64,000 nucleotides of DNA from Loigolactobacillus iwatensis (GCF_003950295.1 NZ_RHNP01000015.1:1-64000); one strand, 5' to 3'; shown: positions 7,350 through 17,504, numbered from the stretch's first letter. Notes: generated by a model not told the origin, from the letters alone. Numbers and translations are program-made.

Positions 7350-7925
7350 TTATTGGTGCTGTAATGTGCGGACAATTTTGTTTTGCACCGGCCGCTTTTG
7401 AATATTTTGTTTTACTAGAATGTCTCGGAACGCACTAGTATTAGACTGTGTGACCTCAAGCTCCAACTCATAGTCACTTGTAGTATCCGGGTAAATCGTT
7501 TGGTCTAAAACAAGTAGACCAGCGGCTAATTGGCTTTGACGACGGATAGTTGTAGCGTGGCCGATCACACTTAATTCTTTAGGATTGATCTGTAAGGCAT
7601 TTAACTTGGTCGCAACCTGACTTGGAACTAAGACTGTTTCGGCCAACCAAAATTTTTTTGCCTGTGCCAAGGTAAGTGTGTCCGTTATTTCGGTTAAACT
7701 GTGTTGTGATTTAGTGAGTGGCACTTTCAAAGTTTGTTCGGCTGAGGTGGCAAAAAGGCGAATTCGAAGTCCCAAGGATTGTTTCTTTAACTGTTTTTCC
7801 TTAGTGTCATAATAAACGTTGGTCTGTTTGAATGAGTGCGTGAATGATGGGTATGCCGCAAGTAGGCGCTTAGCTTCCGCCTGGGTTAGTAAATTTTTAA
7901 ATTCAATTTCTTTTGTTTGACTCAA
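7350..7925 (-). CDS. CYTH domain protein (YjbK-like)
   Basis: A CYTH-fold protein of 191 residues. I chose the TTG at 7925, which follows GGAGGG, since it places the CYTH signature EIEFK (ExExK) at residues 6-10; an upstream ATG would add 13 unrelated residues. Charged strands typical of the tunnel fold follow (GLRIRL, KVPL, ELELEV). CYTH proteins hydrolyse tripolyphosphate or adenylate-linked triphosphates in a metal-dependent way; the substrate here is not known. It is divergent from relQ, the same adjacency as yjbK-yjbM in Bacillus. Confidence 0.85.
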   Translation of the reverse strand: MSQTKEIEFKNLLTQAEAKRLLAAYPSFTHSFKQTNVYYDTKEKQLKKQSLGLRIRLFATSAEQTLKVPLTKSQHSLTEITDTLTLAQAKKFWLAETVLVPSQVATKLNALQINPKELSVIGHATTIRRQSQLAAGLLVLDQTIYPDTTSDYELELEVTQSNTSAFRDILVKQNIQKRPVQNKIVRTLQHQ

Positions 7926-8068
7926 AACTAGTCCCTCCATTGGCAATAGTTTACCACGAGCCACAGTTGTTAAACAACTGATTGAATTACCTTGCTGGCG
8001 CGATTTATGCTAAAATATATTGGTAGTAAAATTAATTAAAATGATAGTCAATAAATGAGGGAAACACC

Positions 8069-8758
8069 ATGCCAAAAGATTGGGATCTATTTTTAATGCC
8101 TTATAGGCAAGCAGTTGATGAATTAAAAATTAAATTACGGGGGATGCGTAAACAATTTCAACAGGAAAATTCGCATACACCAATTGAGTTTGTGACTGGC
8201 CGGGTTAAGCCAGTAGATAGTATTATTGAAAAAATGCAACGGCGACAAGTAACGGATGACCTTCTAGAGCAAGATATGCAAGATATTGCTGGTCTGCGTA
8301 TTATGTGCCAATTTGTGGAAGATATTTACCAGGTGGTCGATCTAATTCACCAGCGGGCTGATCTTGAAGTGGTTGAAGAGCGTGATTACATTACCAACGT
8401 TAAGCCAAGCGGTTACCGGTCGTACCACATTGTTATTTCTTACCCTGTTCAAATGGTTCACGGAGAAAAGCACATTTTGGCCGAAATTCAAATTCGGACG
8501 TTGTCAATGAATTTTTGGGCAACCATTGAACACTCGCTGAATTACAAGTATCAGGGAGCATTTCCGGAAGAAATTAACGAACGATTAAAGCGGGCTGCAG
8601 AGGCTGCATTTATGCTGGACCAAGAAATGTCGGCGATTCGCGAGGAAATACAAGAGGCGCAACAATTATTTTCGTACGGCAAAGGACAACAAACAAGTGA
8701 CGATCAAGTGACTGGTAATCAGGTCACGGATAATGATCATGAGGATAAGCGAAAGTAG
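8069..8758 (+). CDS. relQ: Small alarmone synthetase RelQ
   Basis: A 229-residue RelA/SpoT-type synthetase without hydrolase or regulatory domains. Synthetase landmarks are visible: [31 protein letters not shown] and [17 protein letters not shown]. It makes ppGpp or pGpp from ATP and GDP, GTP or GMP; RelQ proteins form tetramers regulated by pppGpp and single-stranded RNA. An extended -10 (TGCTAAAAT at 8008-8016) lies upstream. It heads an operon relQ-nadK-rluD with almost no spacing, as in Bacillus yjbM-yjbN-yjbO. The C-terminal tail ([17 protein letters not shown]) is polar and variable. Confidence 0.93.
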   Translation: MPKDWDLFLMPYRQAVDELKIKLRGMRKQFQQENSHTPIEFVTGRVKPVDSIIEKMQRRQVTDDLLEQDMQDIAGLRIMCQFVEDIYQVVDLIHQRADLEVVEERDYITNVKPSGYRSYHIVISYPVQMVHGEKHILAEIQIRTLSMNFWATIEHSLNYKYQGAFPEEINERLKRAAEAAFMLDQEMSAIREEIQEAQQLFSYGKGQQTSDDQVTGNQVTDNDHEDKRK

Positions 8759-8766
8759 GGGTGCAC

Positions 8767-9576
8767 ATGCGGGTAAGTGTCTTTTGTAATTCGGGAAAGA
8801 AGTCACAACAGGTGGCGACTAAATTAATAAACAAGTTGGTTGATTGTGCTTTTAAAATTGACGATAAGAACCCGGATATCGTTATTTCAATAGGTGGGGA
8901 TGGTACTTTACTATCTGCCTTCCATAAATTTGCAACGCGGTTAAATCAAGTCCGCTTCGTTGGGGTCCACACCGGGCACCTGGGTTTCTACACTGATTGG
9001 CGTGATTATGAAATTGATGATTTAGTTGAAAGTTTGAAGCACGATACCGGTCAGCAAATTAGTTACCCATTACTTGATGTTGGCGTTCAATACGTTGGTG
9101 AGCGTGACCAAAAGCATTATTTAGCACTCAATGAATCTACTTTAAAGCGGGTTTCTGCAACGATGGTAACCGACGTTTACATTCGGGATGAGTTGTTCGA
9201 AAGTTTTCGGGGAGATGGCCTTTGTGTCTCAACACCAACTGGCTCAACCGCTTACAATAAATCGATTGGTGGGGCCGTCTTGCATCCCCGACTAGAGGCC
9301 ATTCAACTGACTGAAATTGCTTCTTTGAATAACCGAGTTTTCCGAACATTGGGATCACCAGTAGTCATTGCACCAGATGAATGGATTGATATTAAGCCTG
9401 ATCAAACGGCACAAGATTATATCATGACAATTGATCAATTTATGCCACAACAAAAGCCAATTGAACGTATTCGTTACCGAATCGCTGATCAACGCATTGC
9501 TTTTGCACGTTACCGCCACATGCATTTTTGGAATCGGGTCGAGGATGCCTTTATTGGCGAAAAACAAGGTTCATGA
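8767..9576 (+). CDS. nadK: NAD kinase
   Basis: A 269-residue NAD kinase that phosphorylates NAD to NADP. The diagnostic GGDGTLL is at residues 43-49, and the second conserved block is [17 protein letters not shown] chose the ATG at 8767, spaced from the AGGGG overlapping the relQ end, rather than the GTG two codons earlier. The stop overlaps the next start in ATGA, so nadK and rluD are translationally coupled. Confidence 0.94.
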   Translation: MRVSVFCNSGKKSQQVATKLINKLVDCAFKIDDKNPDIVISIGGDGTLLSAFHKFATRLNQVRFVGVHTGHLGFYTDWRDYEIDDLVESLKHDTGQQISYPLLDVGVQYVGERDQKHYLALNESTLKRVSATMVTDVYIRDELFESFRGDGLCVSTPTGSTAYNKSIGGAVLHPRLEAIQLTEIASLNNRVFRTLGSPVVIAPDEWIDIKPDQTAQDYIMTIDQFMPQQKPIERIRYRIADQRIAFARYRHMHFWNRVEDAFIGEKQGS

Positions 9577-10475
9577 TCTTTAATTGGACATTTACGGGAA
9601 AGGATCCGCAAAAGGTCAAGTATTTTTTAAACCGCCAGGGAATTTCCCGGACTTTACTAAAAAAGATTAAGTATCACGGTGGTGCCATTAAGGTCAATGA
9701 TCAGGATGTAACGGTATTATATCTATTGCAGTCAGGAGACAGGCTGACGGTTTTATTGCCGGCTGAAGAGCCCTTAGAGCGAATTGTACCTTCTGCTTTA
9801 CCGATAACGGTTGTTTACGAAGATACGCATTTTTTAGTTGTTGATAAACCAGCGCAAGTGGCCTCATTACCAGCGCACCTTTACCCGCTTGATACGATGG
9901 CAAATCGGGTGAAGGGGTATTATTTGCGGCAAGGTTATTCCAATCAAGTTATTCATATTGTGACGCGGTTAGATCGAGGGACCTCTGGGCTGATGTTGTT
10001 TGCCAAGCATTCGTACGCACATGCCGTATTAGATCAAGAACTACAACACCACCAGTTGCATAAAACTTACTTGGCATTTGTTGCTGGGCAGTTGGTTCAT
10101 GATCACCAAATGATTACTTTTCCAATTCAACGGCAAGCAGGCTCATTTATTAAGCGAACGACTGGTGCTAGTGGCCGTGAAGCACAAACCGAGTATTGGT
10201 GTGTCCGCCGTTTTCGCAATGCAACGTTAGTTAAAGTTCAGTTGCACACTGGGCGAACCCACCAGATTCGCGTACATTTTACTGCAATTGGGCACCCTTT
10301 ATTAGGGGATCATTTGTATGGTGGACCCAAAATAGGCGCGTTGGAGCGGCCGGCACTACATTGTCAGCAACTTCGTTTTTATCATCCCTTTTTAAAACGA
10401 GAAATTAAATTAACAAGCACAATGCCAAGTGATTTAATGGCCCTAGAAAAATTCTTAGCGAAGCAATCAAATTAA
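9573..10475 (+). CDS. RluA/RluD-family pseudouridine synthase
   Basis: A 300-residue pseudouridine synthase. An S4-like N-terminal RNA-binding region ([19 protein letters not shown]...VNDQ) precedes the catalytic domain, whose motif reads [10 protein letters not shown] with catalytic Asp134; the usual histidine before RLD is threonine here, a variant seen among relatives. [11 protein letters not shown] and GDHLYGG are further family blocks. It corresponds to Bacillus YjbO. The RNA target is not predictable; RluD itself modifies 23S helix 69. The start at 9573 gives the normal length and a 4-base overlap with nadK. Confidence 0.9.
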   Translation: MIFNWTFTGKDPQKVKYFLNRQGISRTLLKKIKYHGGAIKVNDQDVTVLYLLQSGDRLTVLLPAEEPLERIVPSALPITVVYEDTHFLVVDKPAQVASLPAHLYPLDTMANRVKGYYLRQGYSNQVIHIVTRLDRGTSGLMLFAKHSYAHAVLDQELQHHQLHKTYLAFVAGQLVHDHQMITFPIQRQAGSFIKRTTGASGREAQTEYWCVRRFRNATLVKVQLHTGRTHQIRVHFTAIGHPLLGDHLYGGPKIGALERPALHCQQLRFYHPFLKREIKLTSTMPSDLMALEKFLAKQSN

Positions 10476-10537
10476 AAAACTGGTTATTTAAAATTGGCAA
10501 TTAGGTTACAATCAAAAACTTTGGAGGAGGGAAATCA

Positions 10538-11911
10538 ATGCCAGTTGCCCAAGAAACAGAAATTTGGCAAAAACAGACTAACGAATTAAAAGAATTTCTA
10601 GCAACTGGTGACGCCAAAGCATTTCGCAGTGCCTTTCTTGAATTGCATAATTGGGAACAAGCCCAATTTTTCTTGAGTTTGGACCATACGGAGCGATTGG
10701 CACTTTACAATACCTTAACGACCAAAGAAGTCGGTGATCTATTTGATGATATTGATGACGATCAAGTGCAAATACCGGATTTTTTGAGTGAAATGGAACC
10801 CAGTTATGCGGCGGAAATGTTAACGGAAATGTATACCGATAATGCCGTCGATATTTTAGAACATTTAGATAAGGCAACTGTCCAGCGTTTGTTAACGCGT
10901 ATGCCACATAAAACCGCAGCAGAGATGCGAACACTTCTTCATTATGGTGATGAAACTGCCGGCGCCATTATGACAACGGAGTACATCACTATTGTGGCCA
11001 ATCAAACGGTTGCTTCAGCGATGGCCGCTTTACGCGCCGAGGCTAATGAGGCTGAGTTAATCTACTATGTTTATGTTTTGGATAACAATCACCGTTTGGC
11101 GGGTATTATTTCTTTACGTGATCTGATTGTGAATGATCAAGAAGCAATGATTAGTGACGTCATGAATGAACGGGTTATTTCGGTGCAGGTGACTGATGAT
11201 CAAGAGGATGTGGCTCAGACAATTCGTGATTATAATTTTTTGGCCATTCCAGTTACTGATCCTGGTAACCACTTGTTAGGCATTATTACGGTTGATGATG
11301 TCATTGACGTTATTGATGATGAAGCTGCGGCTGATTATTCTGGTTTAGCCGGGGTTGATGTTGAAGCTAAGCTGGAAAGCCCACTTAAATCGGCGCTTAA
11401 ACGCTTGCCTTGGCTCATTACACTGCTATTTTTGGGGATGTCCACTGCAAGTTTAATTAGTCATTATGAAAACTTAGTCAGTGAGGCCAGCGTACTGGCG
11501 GTCTTTATTTCATTGATTACTGGTACGGCCGGGAACGCTGGGACACAAAGTTTAGCCGTGGCCGTTCGCCGGCTGGCCTTCAAAAATGAGCAAACCTCAT
11601 TACTGCGTACTTTAGTGGTGGAATTAATAACCGGATTGATGATTGGGGTTGTCACCGGATTGACGATTACAGTGGTGGTTGGTCTTTGGAAACATACCTT
11701 TGTTTTGGGATTTGTTATTGGGCTAGCAATGTGTTGCGCAATTATTGTCGCTAATTTGGCGGGAAGTTTCATTCCCAGTTTAATGGAGCGTTTAGGCTTT
11801 GATCCGGCAGTCGCTAGTGGGCCCTTTATTTCGACGCTTAGTGATTTAACTAGTGTGCTGATTTATTTTAGTATTGCGCAATACTTCATGCCATTTTTTA
11901 TAAATAAATAA
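10538..11911 (+). CDS. mgtE: Magnesium transporter MgtE
   Basis: A 457-residue MgtE. The N-terminal superhelical domain (about 20-130), two CBS domains (about 140-260, including IMTTEYITI and HLLGIITVDDVIDVI), a connecting helix and five C-terminal membrane segments with the GTAGNAGTQSLAV pore motif are all present. It conducts Mg2+ across the membrane and closes when the cytosolic domain is Mg2+-loaded. GGAGGAGG is upstream. It follows rluD closely, as yjbP-area genes follow yjbO in Bacillus, and ends in a strong bidirectional terminator. Confidence 0.94.
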   Translation: MPVAQETEIWQKQTNELKEFLATGDAKAFRSAFLELHNWEQAQFFLSLDHTERLALYNTLTTKEVGDLFDDIDDDQVQIPDFLSEMEPSYAAEMLTEMYTDNAVDILEHLDKATVQRLLTRMPHKTAAEMRTLLHYGDETAGAIMTTEYITIVANQTVASAMAALRAEANEAELIYYVYVLDNNHRLAGIISLRDLIVNDQEAMISDVMNERVISVQVTDDQEDVAQTIRDYNFLAIPVTDPGNHLLGIITVDDVIDVIDDEAAADYSGLAGVDVEAKLESPLKSALKRLPWLITLLFLGMSTASLISHYENLVSEASVLAVFISLITGTAGNAGTQSLAVAVRRLAFKNEQTSLLRTLVVELITGLMIGVVTGLTITVVVGLWKHTFVLGFVIGLAMCCAIIVANLAGSFIPSLMERLGFDPAVASGPFISTLSDLTSVLIYFSIAQYFMPFFINK

Positions 11912-11921
11912 GCAACAGAAC

Positions 11922-12006
11922 AAAAAAAGTCTGAACAAACGAATAATACAGTACCGCCCCAATAAATTGATTGGGACACGAATTATTCTTGTTCAGACTC
12001 TTTTTT
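11922..12006. terminator. Bidirectional terminator between mgtE and cutC
   Basis: AAAAAAAGTCTGAACAA (11922-11938) pairs with TTGTTCAGACTCTTTTTT (11989-12006). A second pairing CGAATAAT / ATTATTC lies inside. A/T tracts on both sides serve the two convergent genes. Confidence 0.85.
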
Positions 12007-12039
12007 AGTATGCATTAAAGTGTTGTCGTGCTAGTTTTT

Positions 12040-12684
12040 TTAGTGAAGTTCACCAACAATTTTACTACCATGAGCTTCGTTAACACCTAACGCAGTACTG
12101 ATTGTTGCAAGGTTATCCTGCGTAATTCCGCCGCCAGGCAGTACCGTCAAGCGATTAGCCGCGTAAGCAATGGTATCTTTTAAGTGCTTATAATTGGCCG
12201 TAATTGGTGTTGTTAGGGGACCACCGTGAGTTAAAATTCGGCTAACTTGGTGATCACTCAGCCAGTCGATCGTTTCGTGTTGTTTTGCAACCGGAATCGA
12301 ATCAAAGGCCATGTGGAAAGTAATCTCCATTCCACCGGCGGCGCCAATTAGCATCTCCATGGCCTCTTCGTCAAGCTGATCGTCCTTGGTTAAACAACCA
12401 AAAACGGCCCCATCGGCACCTAGTTGTTGCGCCTCAAATAAATCGGCCTCCATCATGCGTAGTTCCAAATCATTATAAACAAAATTACCACCACGGGGAC
12501 GAATCATTACAAATAACGGGATATTTTTTTCGTGTGCGTAGCGACTGGCCTCGGCCATAACACCTTTGCTGACAGTAGTACCACCAACGGCAAGATTGTC
12601 GCAGAGCTCAATTCGTTTGGCACCATTTTTAATGGCTTGGGGTAAATGAGTGTAGTTTTCTAAACAAACTTCGGTAATTAGCAT
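12040..12684 (-). CDS. cutC: CutC family protein
   Basis: A 214-residue TIM-barrel protein of the CutC family: LITEVCLENY at the N-terminus, GAKRIELCDNLAVGGTTVS, then MIRPRGG and DGAVFGCL. It was first linked to copper tolerance in E. coli, but the true activity remains uncertain. A clear AAAGGAG precedes the ATG. It follows the lactonase gene by 11 bases and is evidently co-transcribed with it. Confidence 0.9.
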   Translation of the reverse strand: MLITEVCLENYTHLPQAIKNGAKRIELCDNLAVGGTTVSKGVMAEASRYAHEKNIPLFVMIRPRGGNFVYNDLELRMMEADLFEAQQLGADGAVFGCLTKDDQLDEEAMEMLIGAAGGMEITFHMAFDSIPVAKQHETIDWLSDHQVSRILTHGGPLTTPITANYKHLKDTIAYAANRLTVLPGGGITQDNLATISTALGVNEAHGSKIVGELH

Positions 12685-12695
12685 TTTAGTCTCCT

Positions 12696-13733
12696 TTACT
12701 CAGTTAAGAAGTGAACGCAAACTGGTTCCGTACAGGGAATTTTATTTTGTTTCAGTGTTAGTTTACCATTAGTTGAATCACGTTGGTAAAGGGTCAAATT
12801 GTTTGTGTTTTGGTTAGCCGCTAGTAAAAAAATTTCAGTGGCATCTAAGGCAAAGTCCCGGGGAAATTCGCCTTCAGTTGAAATTTGTTGGGTTAGGCTT
12901 AATTTTTGGCCATCAGGTGAGATTGCGAAAGTGGCGATTGTATTAGCACCACGGTTAGAGGCGTAAAGAAAACGCCCATCACCTGAAATTCGAATGGCGG
13001 CACCACCATTGTGGCCGGTATAGTTCTCCGGGAGGGTAGCGATTGTTGAAATTTCTTCTAATTGACCATTTTTTGGATCATAGTTAAGGACCATGATGAC
13101 GCTACCTAGTTCACCAATCAAATAAACGATCGGTTTTTGGGGATGGAAGACTAAGTGGCGGGGACCAAAACCGGGTGTTGTTTTAAAAGTGGCATCTAAC
13201 GTTAATTTACCCGTACTCGTAACATGATAGGTAAGTACTTCATCGCTACCGAGATCGCAGACAATTAAGCGTCCATCAGGTGTTAAATCAGTAAAATGAA
13301 TGTGCGCGGCTTCCTGTTCCGGCTTAGGTCCTTTGCCAGTCCGCGTAACAGTTTCAGCCAATTTAAGGCTGCCATCCGGTAAAATATGGTGGACGAGAAT
13401 CTGGCCCTTATGGTAATTCGCTGAATAGACCAACTGGCGTTTTTCATCGATTGCAACGTAGGCCGGTGAGGAACCAGGTTGGACGGACTGATTAATAACT
13501 TGTGGTTGTTCAAAGTTTTGAATGTTAAAGGCGGCCAAACCACCTTCACTATCCGCTGTTGTTAAAACGCTATAAAGACGGTGGGCCAGCGAAGTCGCCA
13601 AGTAGGTCGGATTGCCAGTTGTGATGTAAGGCTGTACTGGCGTTAGCGCTCCCGTTATTGTATCCAGTGTTGTTTGGTAAATGCCAGTACCAGTATTTCG
13701 TGTATAACTGCCAAGAAGAATTCTTTCTTTCAA
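12696..13733 (-). CDS. Lactonase family seven-bladed beta-propeller protein
   Basis: A 345-residue beta-propeller of the YkgB/Pgl lactonase family, the kind that hydrolyses 6-phosphogluconolactone in some bacteria. Blade-like repeats recur, for example SPAYVAIDEKRQLVYSANY, GPRHLVFHPQKPIVYL and ISGDGRFLYASNRG. I chose the TTG at 13733, preceded by AAGGAAGG, which starts the protein at LLGSYTRN; the upstream ATG at 13763 has its purine run too close. First gene of a two-gene unit with cutC. The link to the pentose phosphate route is inferred from the family. Confidence 0.82.
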   Translation of the reverse strand: MKERILLGSYTRNTGTGIYQTTLDTITGALTPVQPYITTGNPTYLATSLAHRLYSVLTTADSEGGLAAFNIQNFEQPQVINQSVQPGSSPAYVAIDEKRQLVYSANYHKGQILVHHILPDGSLKLAETVTRTGKGPKPEQEAAHIHFTDLTPDGRLIVCDLGSDEVLTYHVTSTGKLTLDATFKTTPGFGPRHLVFHPQKPIVYLIGELGSVIMVLNYDPKNGQLEEISTIATLPENYTGHNGGAAIRISGDGRFLYASNRGANTIATFAISPDGQKLSLTQQISTEGEFPRDFALDATEIFLLAANQNTNNLTLYQRDSTNGKLTLKQNKIPCTEPVCVHFLTE

Positions 13734-13926
13734 AATTAGCCTTCCTTTCAAATGTTTATTCATTTCCCTATTTTAGCATAGCTACCGTTTTTGTGGGATT
13801 AGAAAGAATAGTATTTATTCAGCTAGTTCAGTGTTAATATGCTAAACTAAAAAGAGTAGTTTGATTAGAAAGTTCCGTGTCTGCTAATCAATTTTTGCAT
13901 ACACCGGATAATAAAGGGGAATAAAC

Positions 13927-14304
13927 ATGGAATTAGAAGCAACGGTCACGGCGATTGGCGAAAGCGCGATTACTGCGGAAGATCCGTTGGTCATTCTTTT
14001 TGATCAGGATGCAACTGCGGCTTTGAAGAAGGTTGCCATCATTCAAAAATTTTCAAGCTTGGCTCAAATGCAGCAAGTTCATTTAACCCAGGGCGATAAA
14101 TTACTAATTGATGATAACAGCTATACAGTCGAGTTTGTGGGTGAAGTTGTAAATACTAACTTAGTGACGATTGGTCACGTGGCCTTGATTTTTACGCCAG
14201 TGCCCGATGAGGATCGATTAGGTAATGGGGTTTATTTAGCACCGGCTAGGAAGCCCGAATTTAAATTGGGTACCAAAATCATCTATCAAATGAAAACCGA
14301 TTAA
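13927..14304 (+). CDS. Lone PTS IIA-Gut-like protein without active-site histidine
   Basis: A 125-residue protein matching the glucitol/sorbitol IIA (SrlB/GutA) fold: GxSAITAEDPLVILF at the start, a GDKLLID-YTVEFVGEVVNTNL middle and an IGHVALIF strand. In E. coli SrlB, as I recall it, the phosphorylated residue is His43 in FIHCH; the aligned segment here is AIIQKF, with Gln40. The only two histidines lie elsewhere (QVHLT, IGHVA). No IIB or IIC gene is nearby, so it is unlikely to be a transport component; a regulatory or other binding role is inferred. AAAGGGG precedes the start. Confidence 0.75.
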   Translation: MELEATVTAIGESAITAEDPLVILFDQDATAALKKVAIIQKFSSLAQMQQVHLTQGDKLLIDDNSYTVEFVGEVVNTNLVTIGHVALIFTPVPDEDRLGNGVYLAPARKPEFKLGTKIIYQMKTD

Positions 14305-14518
14305 GGAACGGTTGGAGTGTTATTTTTTGCGTACGGATCAACCAAAAAATATTAGCAAAAGTAATTTTTAAACATGCTGGGTGGCCATATAATTTATGAA
14401 CTAAATCATTTGCTGATTTTAGTTAGCTTCAGGAATATATCTGGGGCGCACGTCCTGGCCAACAATTAATGAAAGATGGCTATTTTTTGCCATACTTTAA
14501 AAAAGAGGAGGCCTTTTT

Positions 14519-15676
14519 ATGGTTAATAAAACACGAACTTGGTTTCGCCAGTGGTTCTTAAACAGTAAGACAGTGATTGTTTTATTAATCACATTGCTGT
14601 GTCTGTTGATTGTCTGGACTTTTACGAAAGTTGCGTGGCTATTTAAGCCGGTGGGACAATTTTTTAGTGTTATTGCCTTACCCGTCATTTTTGCCGGGAT
14701 TTTATACTATTTGTTAAATCCAATTATCGATTGGCTTGAGCGCCGACACCATGTTTCACGAACACTTTCAACGATTGTGGCGTTTGTTTTAATCGTCTTA
14801 TTACTAGTGTGGGGGATAATAAGTGTGGTTCCGTTCTTTCAGGAGCAGACTTTAAGTCTTTTAAAAAACTGGCCAACTTATTGGGCAACTCTAAATCGCG
14901 AAGTGACTCATTTATTACACGATCCAAATTTAGGTGTCCTAAAAAAGCAATGGGATCAAGCTAGTGGTGATCTTTTTAAAACGACTTCAGAAAAATTATC
15001 ACCGTTTTTAACAACCACATTTTCTCATTTGGGTAATGTAGTTGGCGTTGTCGGTAACATCGTTGTTGGTTTGGTAACAATGCCATTTATCTTGTTTTAC
15101 TTATTACGTGATGGGCACAATTTACCAAATTATTTAGTTCATTTTTTACCAACTAAATTTCGTAAATCAACTCTAAAGGTATTACGCGAGGTTAATACGC
15201 AGGTCAGTCAATATATTCGGGGGCAGATAGCAGTTGCCTTCTTTGTTGCTTTATTGTTCATTGCCGGGTACCTGCTGATTGGTTTGAAATACGCGGTTGT
15301 CCTAGGTGTATTAGCTGGGATTCTTAATCTAATTCCGTATTTAGGGTCATTTTTGGCCATGATTCCATCAATTGTGGTGGCAGCTGTGATCTCGCCGGTT
15401 ATGCTGATTAAAGTGTTATTGGTATTCGCGGTTGAGCAAACACTTGAAGGCCGAGTAATTTCGCCGTTGATTTTAGGCAGTTCACTGCATATTCACCCCG
15501 TTACAATTATTGTTGTCTTGTTAACATCTGGTAAAATTTTCGGTTTGGCTGGAGTTATTTTAGGCATTCCTGGTTACGCGGTGTTAAAAGTATTAATTGG
15601 CCATTTATTTGAATGGTACCAGGATGTTTCAGGACTCTACCACGAGCCACCGGAAGAAAAAGCAGCGAAAAAATAA
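14519..15676 (+). CDS. AI-2E family transporter
   Basis: A 385-residue membrane protein of the AI-2E (TqsA/YdiK) family. Two N-terminal membrane segments and a pair near 55-105 are followed by a soluble amphipathic region (about 110-190) and a C-terminal cluster of segments, with the family block LNLIPYLGSFLAMIPS and LGSSLHIHPVTII. Members export small molecules or sodium; the AI-2 name comes from one E. coli case and should not be taken as the substrate. AGAGGAGG lies before the ATG. Monocistronic, with a terminator shared with rpsN. Confidence 0.87.
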   Translation: MVNKTRTWFRQWFLNSKTVIVLLITLLCLLIVWTFTKVAWLFKPVGQFFSVIALPVIFAGILYYLLNPIIDWLERRHHVSRTLSTIVAFVLIVLLLVWGIISVVPFFQEQTLSLLKNWPTYWATLNREVTHLLHDPNLGVLKKQWDQASGDLFKTTSEKLSPFLTTTFSHLGNVVGVVGNIVVGLVTMPFILFYLLRDGHNLPNYLVHFLPTKFRKSTLKVLREVNTQVSQYIRGQIAVAFFVALLFIAGYLLIGLKYAVVLGVLAGILNLIPYLGSFLAMIPSIVVAAVISPVMLIKVLLVFAVEQTLEGRVISPLILGSSLHIHPVTIIVVLLTSGKIFGLAGVILGIPGYAVLKVLIGHLFEWYQDVSGLYHEPPEEKAAKK

Positions 15677-15734
15677 GCAGTCCTGATTACATGTCCGTCA
15701 TTTATTTGACGAAATGTAATTGGACTGCTTTTTT
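15676..15734. terminator. Bidirectional terminator between AI-2E gene and rpsN
   Basis: AAGCAGTCC pairs with GGACTGCTT; inside, ATTACAT pairs with ATGTAAT. Six T follow on the plus strand and an A-rich stretch lies on the other side. The two genes converge here. Confidence 0.85.
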
Positions 15735-15743
15735 GGATGTCTT

Positions 15744-16013
15744 TTACCAACTTGCTTTTTTAACACCCGGAATTTTACCCTGTAACGCTAATGTCCGAAA
15801 ATTAATTCGCGATAGTCTAAACTTACGCATATAGGCGTGAGGCCGACCATCTAAATTATCTCGATTATGCATTCGTGTGGGTGATGCATTCCGGGGAAGA
15901 CGTGAAAGTGCAGCGTAGTCTCCGGCTAACTTATATTGTTCGCGCAAACTGGCATAATGTTCGACGGTTCGTTGAATTTTCTTTGCCTTTTCAATTTTTG
16001 CTTTCTTTGCCAC
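15744..16013 (-). CDS. rpsN: 30S ribosomal protein S14, zinc-independent form
   Basis: An 89-residue S14 starting at a GTG preceded by AAGGGAG. The C-terminal half ([23 protein letters not shown]) is typical S14, but the CxxC...CxxC zinc ribbon of the short 61-residue form is absent, so this is the C-minus paralogue. In many Firmicutes this form is made under zinc limitation under Zur control and replaces the zinc-bound protein. It lies outside the large ribosomal operon, as expected. I see no convincing Zur operator in the 74-base gap to guaC. Confidence 0.93.
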   Translation of the reverse strand: MAKKAKIEKAKKIQRTVEHYASLREQYKLAGDYAALSRLPRNASPTRMHNRDNLDGRPHAYMRKFRLSRINFRTLALQGKIPGVKKASW

Positions 16014-16087
16014 TAGTAAGACTCCCTTAATAAATTTGTAGAAAGTAAGCCTACCATAAAAGAATGGGCGCCCCCAAGCAGTTAGCT

Positions 16088-17065
16088 TTAAAATTGATCA
16101 CCATTGAAAATTGAATTCTTGACGATTACGTAGTCAACCTTGGTTAAGGCCTGCAAATCGCGACCACCAGCATATGAAATTGCCGATTGTAGGTCCTCTT
16201 GCATTTCCGTTAACGTATCTTCAATATCACCTTTATAAGTAACTAGCATTTTTTTACCTTCAACATTATGGTGCTGGCCCTTTTGGTCTTCTGAAGCTGA
16301 GCCAAAGTATTCTTTATACAAAACGCCATCACGTTCAACTGATTTACCAGGTGATTGTTTGTGGCCAGCAAAAAGGGAGCCAATCATAACCATACTGGCG
16401 CCGAAACGAATTGATTTAGCAATGTCGCCATCGGTTCGGACACCACCGTCAGCGATGATCGGCTTACGTGCGGCCTTTGAGCACCAACGTAGAGCGGCTA
16501 ATTGCCAGCCACCAGTGCCAAAACCAGTTTTTAATTTAGTGATGCAAACTTTGCCTGGGCCGATGCCAATTTTAGTTGCGTCCGCACCAGCATTCTCTAG
16601 CTCGCGAACTGCCTCTGGAGTCCCCACGTTTCCAGCAATGACAAAACTCTGGGGTAGATATTTTTTGATGTGGTGAATCATATCAATGACGCGCTGGCTA
16701 TGGCCGTGGGCGATATCAATTGTAATGTACTCAGGAACTAAATCGGCCGTCGCCAAATCCTGAATGAAAGTATATTCATCCACCTTAACACCAACACTAA
16801 TTGACGCAAATAGTTTCTTTTCGTGCATCTGTTGAATAAAGTTGGCACGACGTTGTGGTTCAAAACGGTGCATAATGTAAAAATAATTATTTTTGGCTAG
16901 CATTTCAGCTAGGGGTTCATCGATGATGGTTTGCATGTTAGCAGGGACGACTGGTATTTTAAATGTTCGGTTACCGAACTTAACACTAGTGTCACATTCG
17001 GAACGACTATCAACGACACATTTATTCGGAATTAATTGAATATCTTCGTAATCAAAAACTTGCAT
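16088..17065 (-). CDS. guaC: GMP reductase
   Basis: A 325-residue IMPDH-fold enzyme lacking CBS domains. The catalytic loop [11 protein letters not shown] places the active cysteine at residue 174, and the following text ([16 protein letters not shown]) and [14 protein letters not shown] are of the GuaC type rather than GuaB. It converts GMP to IMP with NADPH, linking guanine salvage to the other purines. TTGACA lies upstream on the minus strand at about 17157-17152. A GACGAACATTA stretch near 17090 resembles half of a PurR box, but I see no clear partner and no purine riboswitch. Confidence 0.94.
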   Translation of the reverse strand: MQVFDYEDIQLIPNKCVVDSRSECDTSVKFGNRTFKIPVVPANMQTIIDEPLAEMLAKNNYFYIMHRFEPQRRANFIQQMHEKKLFASISVGVKVDEYTFIQDLATADLVPEYITIDIAHGHSQRVIDMIHHIKKYLPQSFVIAGNVGTPEAVRELENAGADATKIGIGPGKVCITKLKTGFGTGGWQLAALRWCSKAARKPIIADGGVRTDGDIAKSIRFGASMVMIGSLFAGHKQSPGKSVERDGVLYKEYFGSASEDQKGQHHNVEGKKMLVTYKGDIEDTLTEMQEDLQSAISYAGGRDLQALTKVDYVIVKNSIFNGDQF

Positions 17066-17324
17066 AAGGCATTTCCTCCAGATTAAAGACGAACATTATT
17101 TGCTTTAATTGTCTTTTTTGTACGTAATTAAATTAACTTAAAGTGAATGCTTTGTCAATCCTATTTAAAGAAATAAGTGATAAACATGAATGATATAGCC
17201 AAATTATTTAAAATTGATCGAAAATAAGGGGCAAACACGTTTCTTTTGATAAAAGATTGGAATGGATGAGACTATTTAAATTTAAGGCGCAACTTTTCTT
17301 AAACCAGCTATGTCTTACCATTTA

Positions 17325-17455
17325 CTAAAAGGTTAAAGTATTCTAAACTAAAGCGTATTTGAAAAAGTATACGAAATTGTGTTTGTGGTGTGCTTAGGCT
17401 CAATTGTTGGTAAGATGCTTGAAAAAGTAGTTTTCAAACACTCCACTCCACTAGG
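17325..17455 (+). repeat. Dispersed repeat family A, copy 3 (double hairpin)
   Basis: Two GAAA hairpins of the family lie 60 bases apart: TATTT-GAAA-AAGTA (17356-17369) and TGCTT-GAAA-AAGTA (17416-17429). The right end TTTTCAAACACTCC matches the inverted ends of copies 2 and 5. The left end is degenerate. It occupies the gap before rlmA; the remainder of 17066-17504 holds only the guaC promoter region. Confidence 0.6.
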
Positions 17456-17504
17456 TCACTGCCATTTAAGCACATGACAATTAATCTGAATAAGGATCAA
17501 AAAA

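Noticed and set aside
10538-10560. Magnesium-sensing M-box leader before mgtE
   Set aside because: The gap to rluD is only about 60 bases, too short for the M-box RNA.
14305-14518. Small frame with ATG at about 14373 starting MLGGHIIYEL
   Set aside because: No Shine-Dalgarno sequence, no family resemblance and no conserved context.
17066-17160. Purine riboswitch before guaC
   Set aside because: The conserved purine aptamer core is not present; only a partial PurR-box-like half site is seen.
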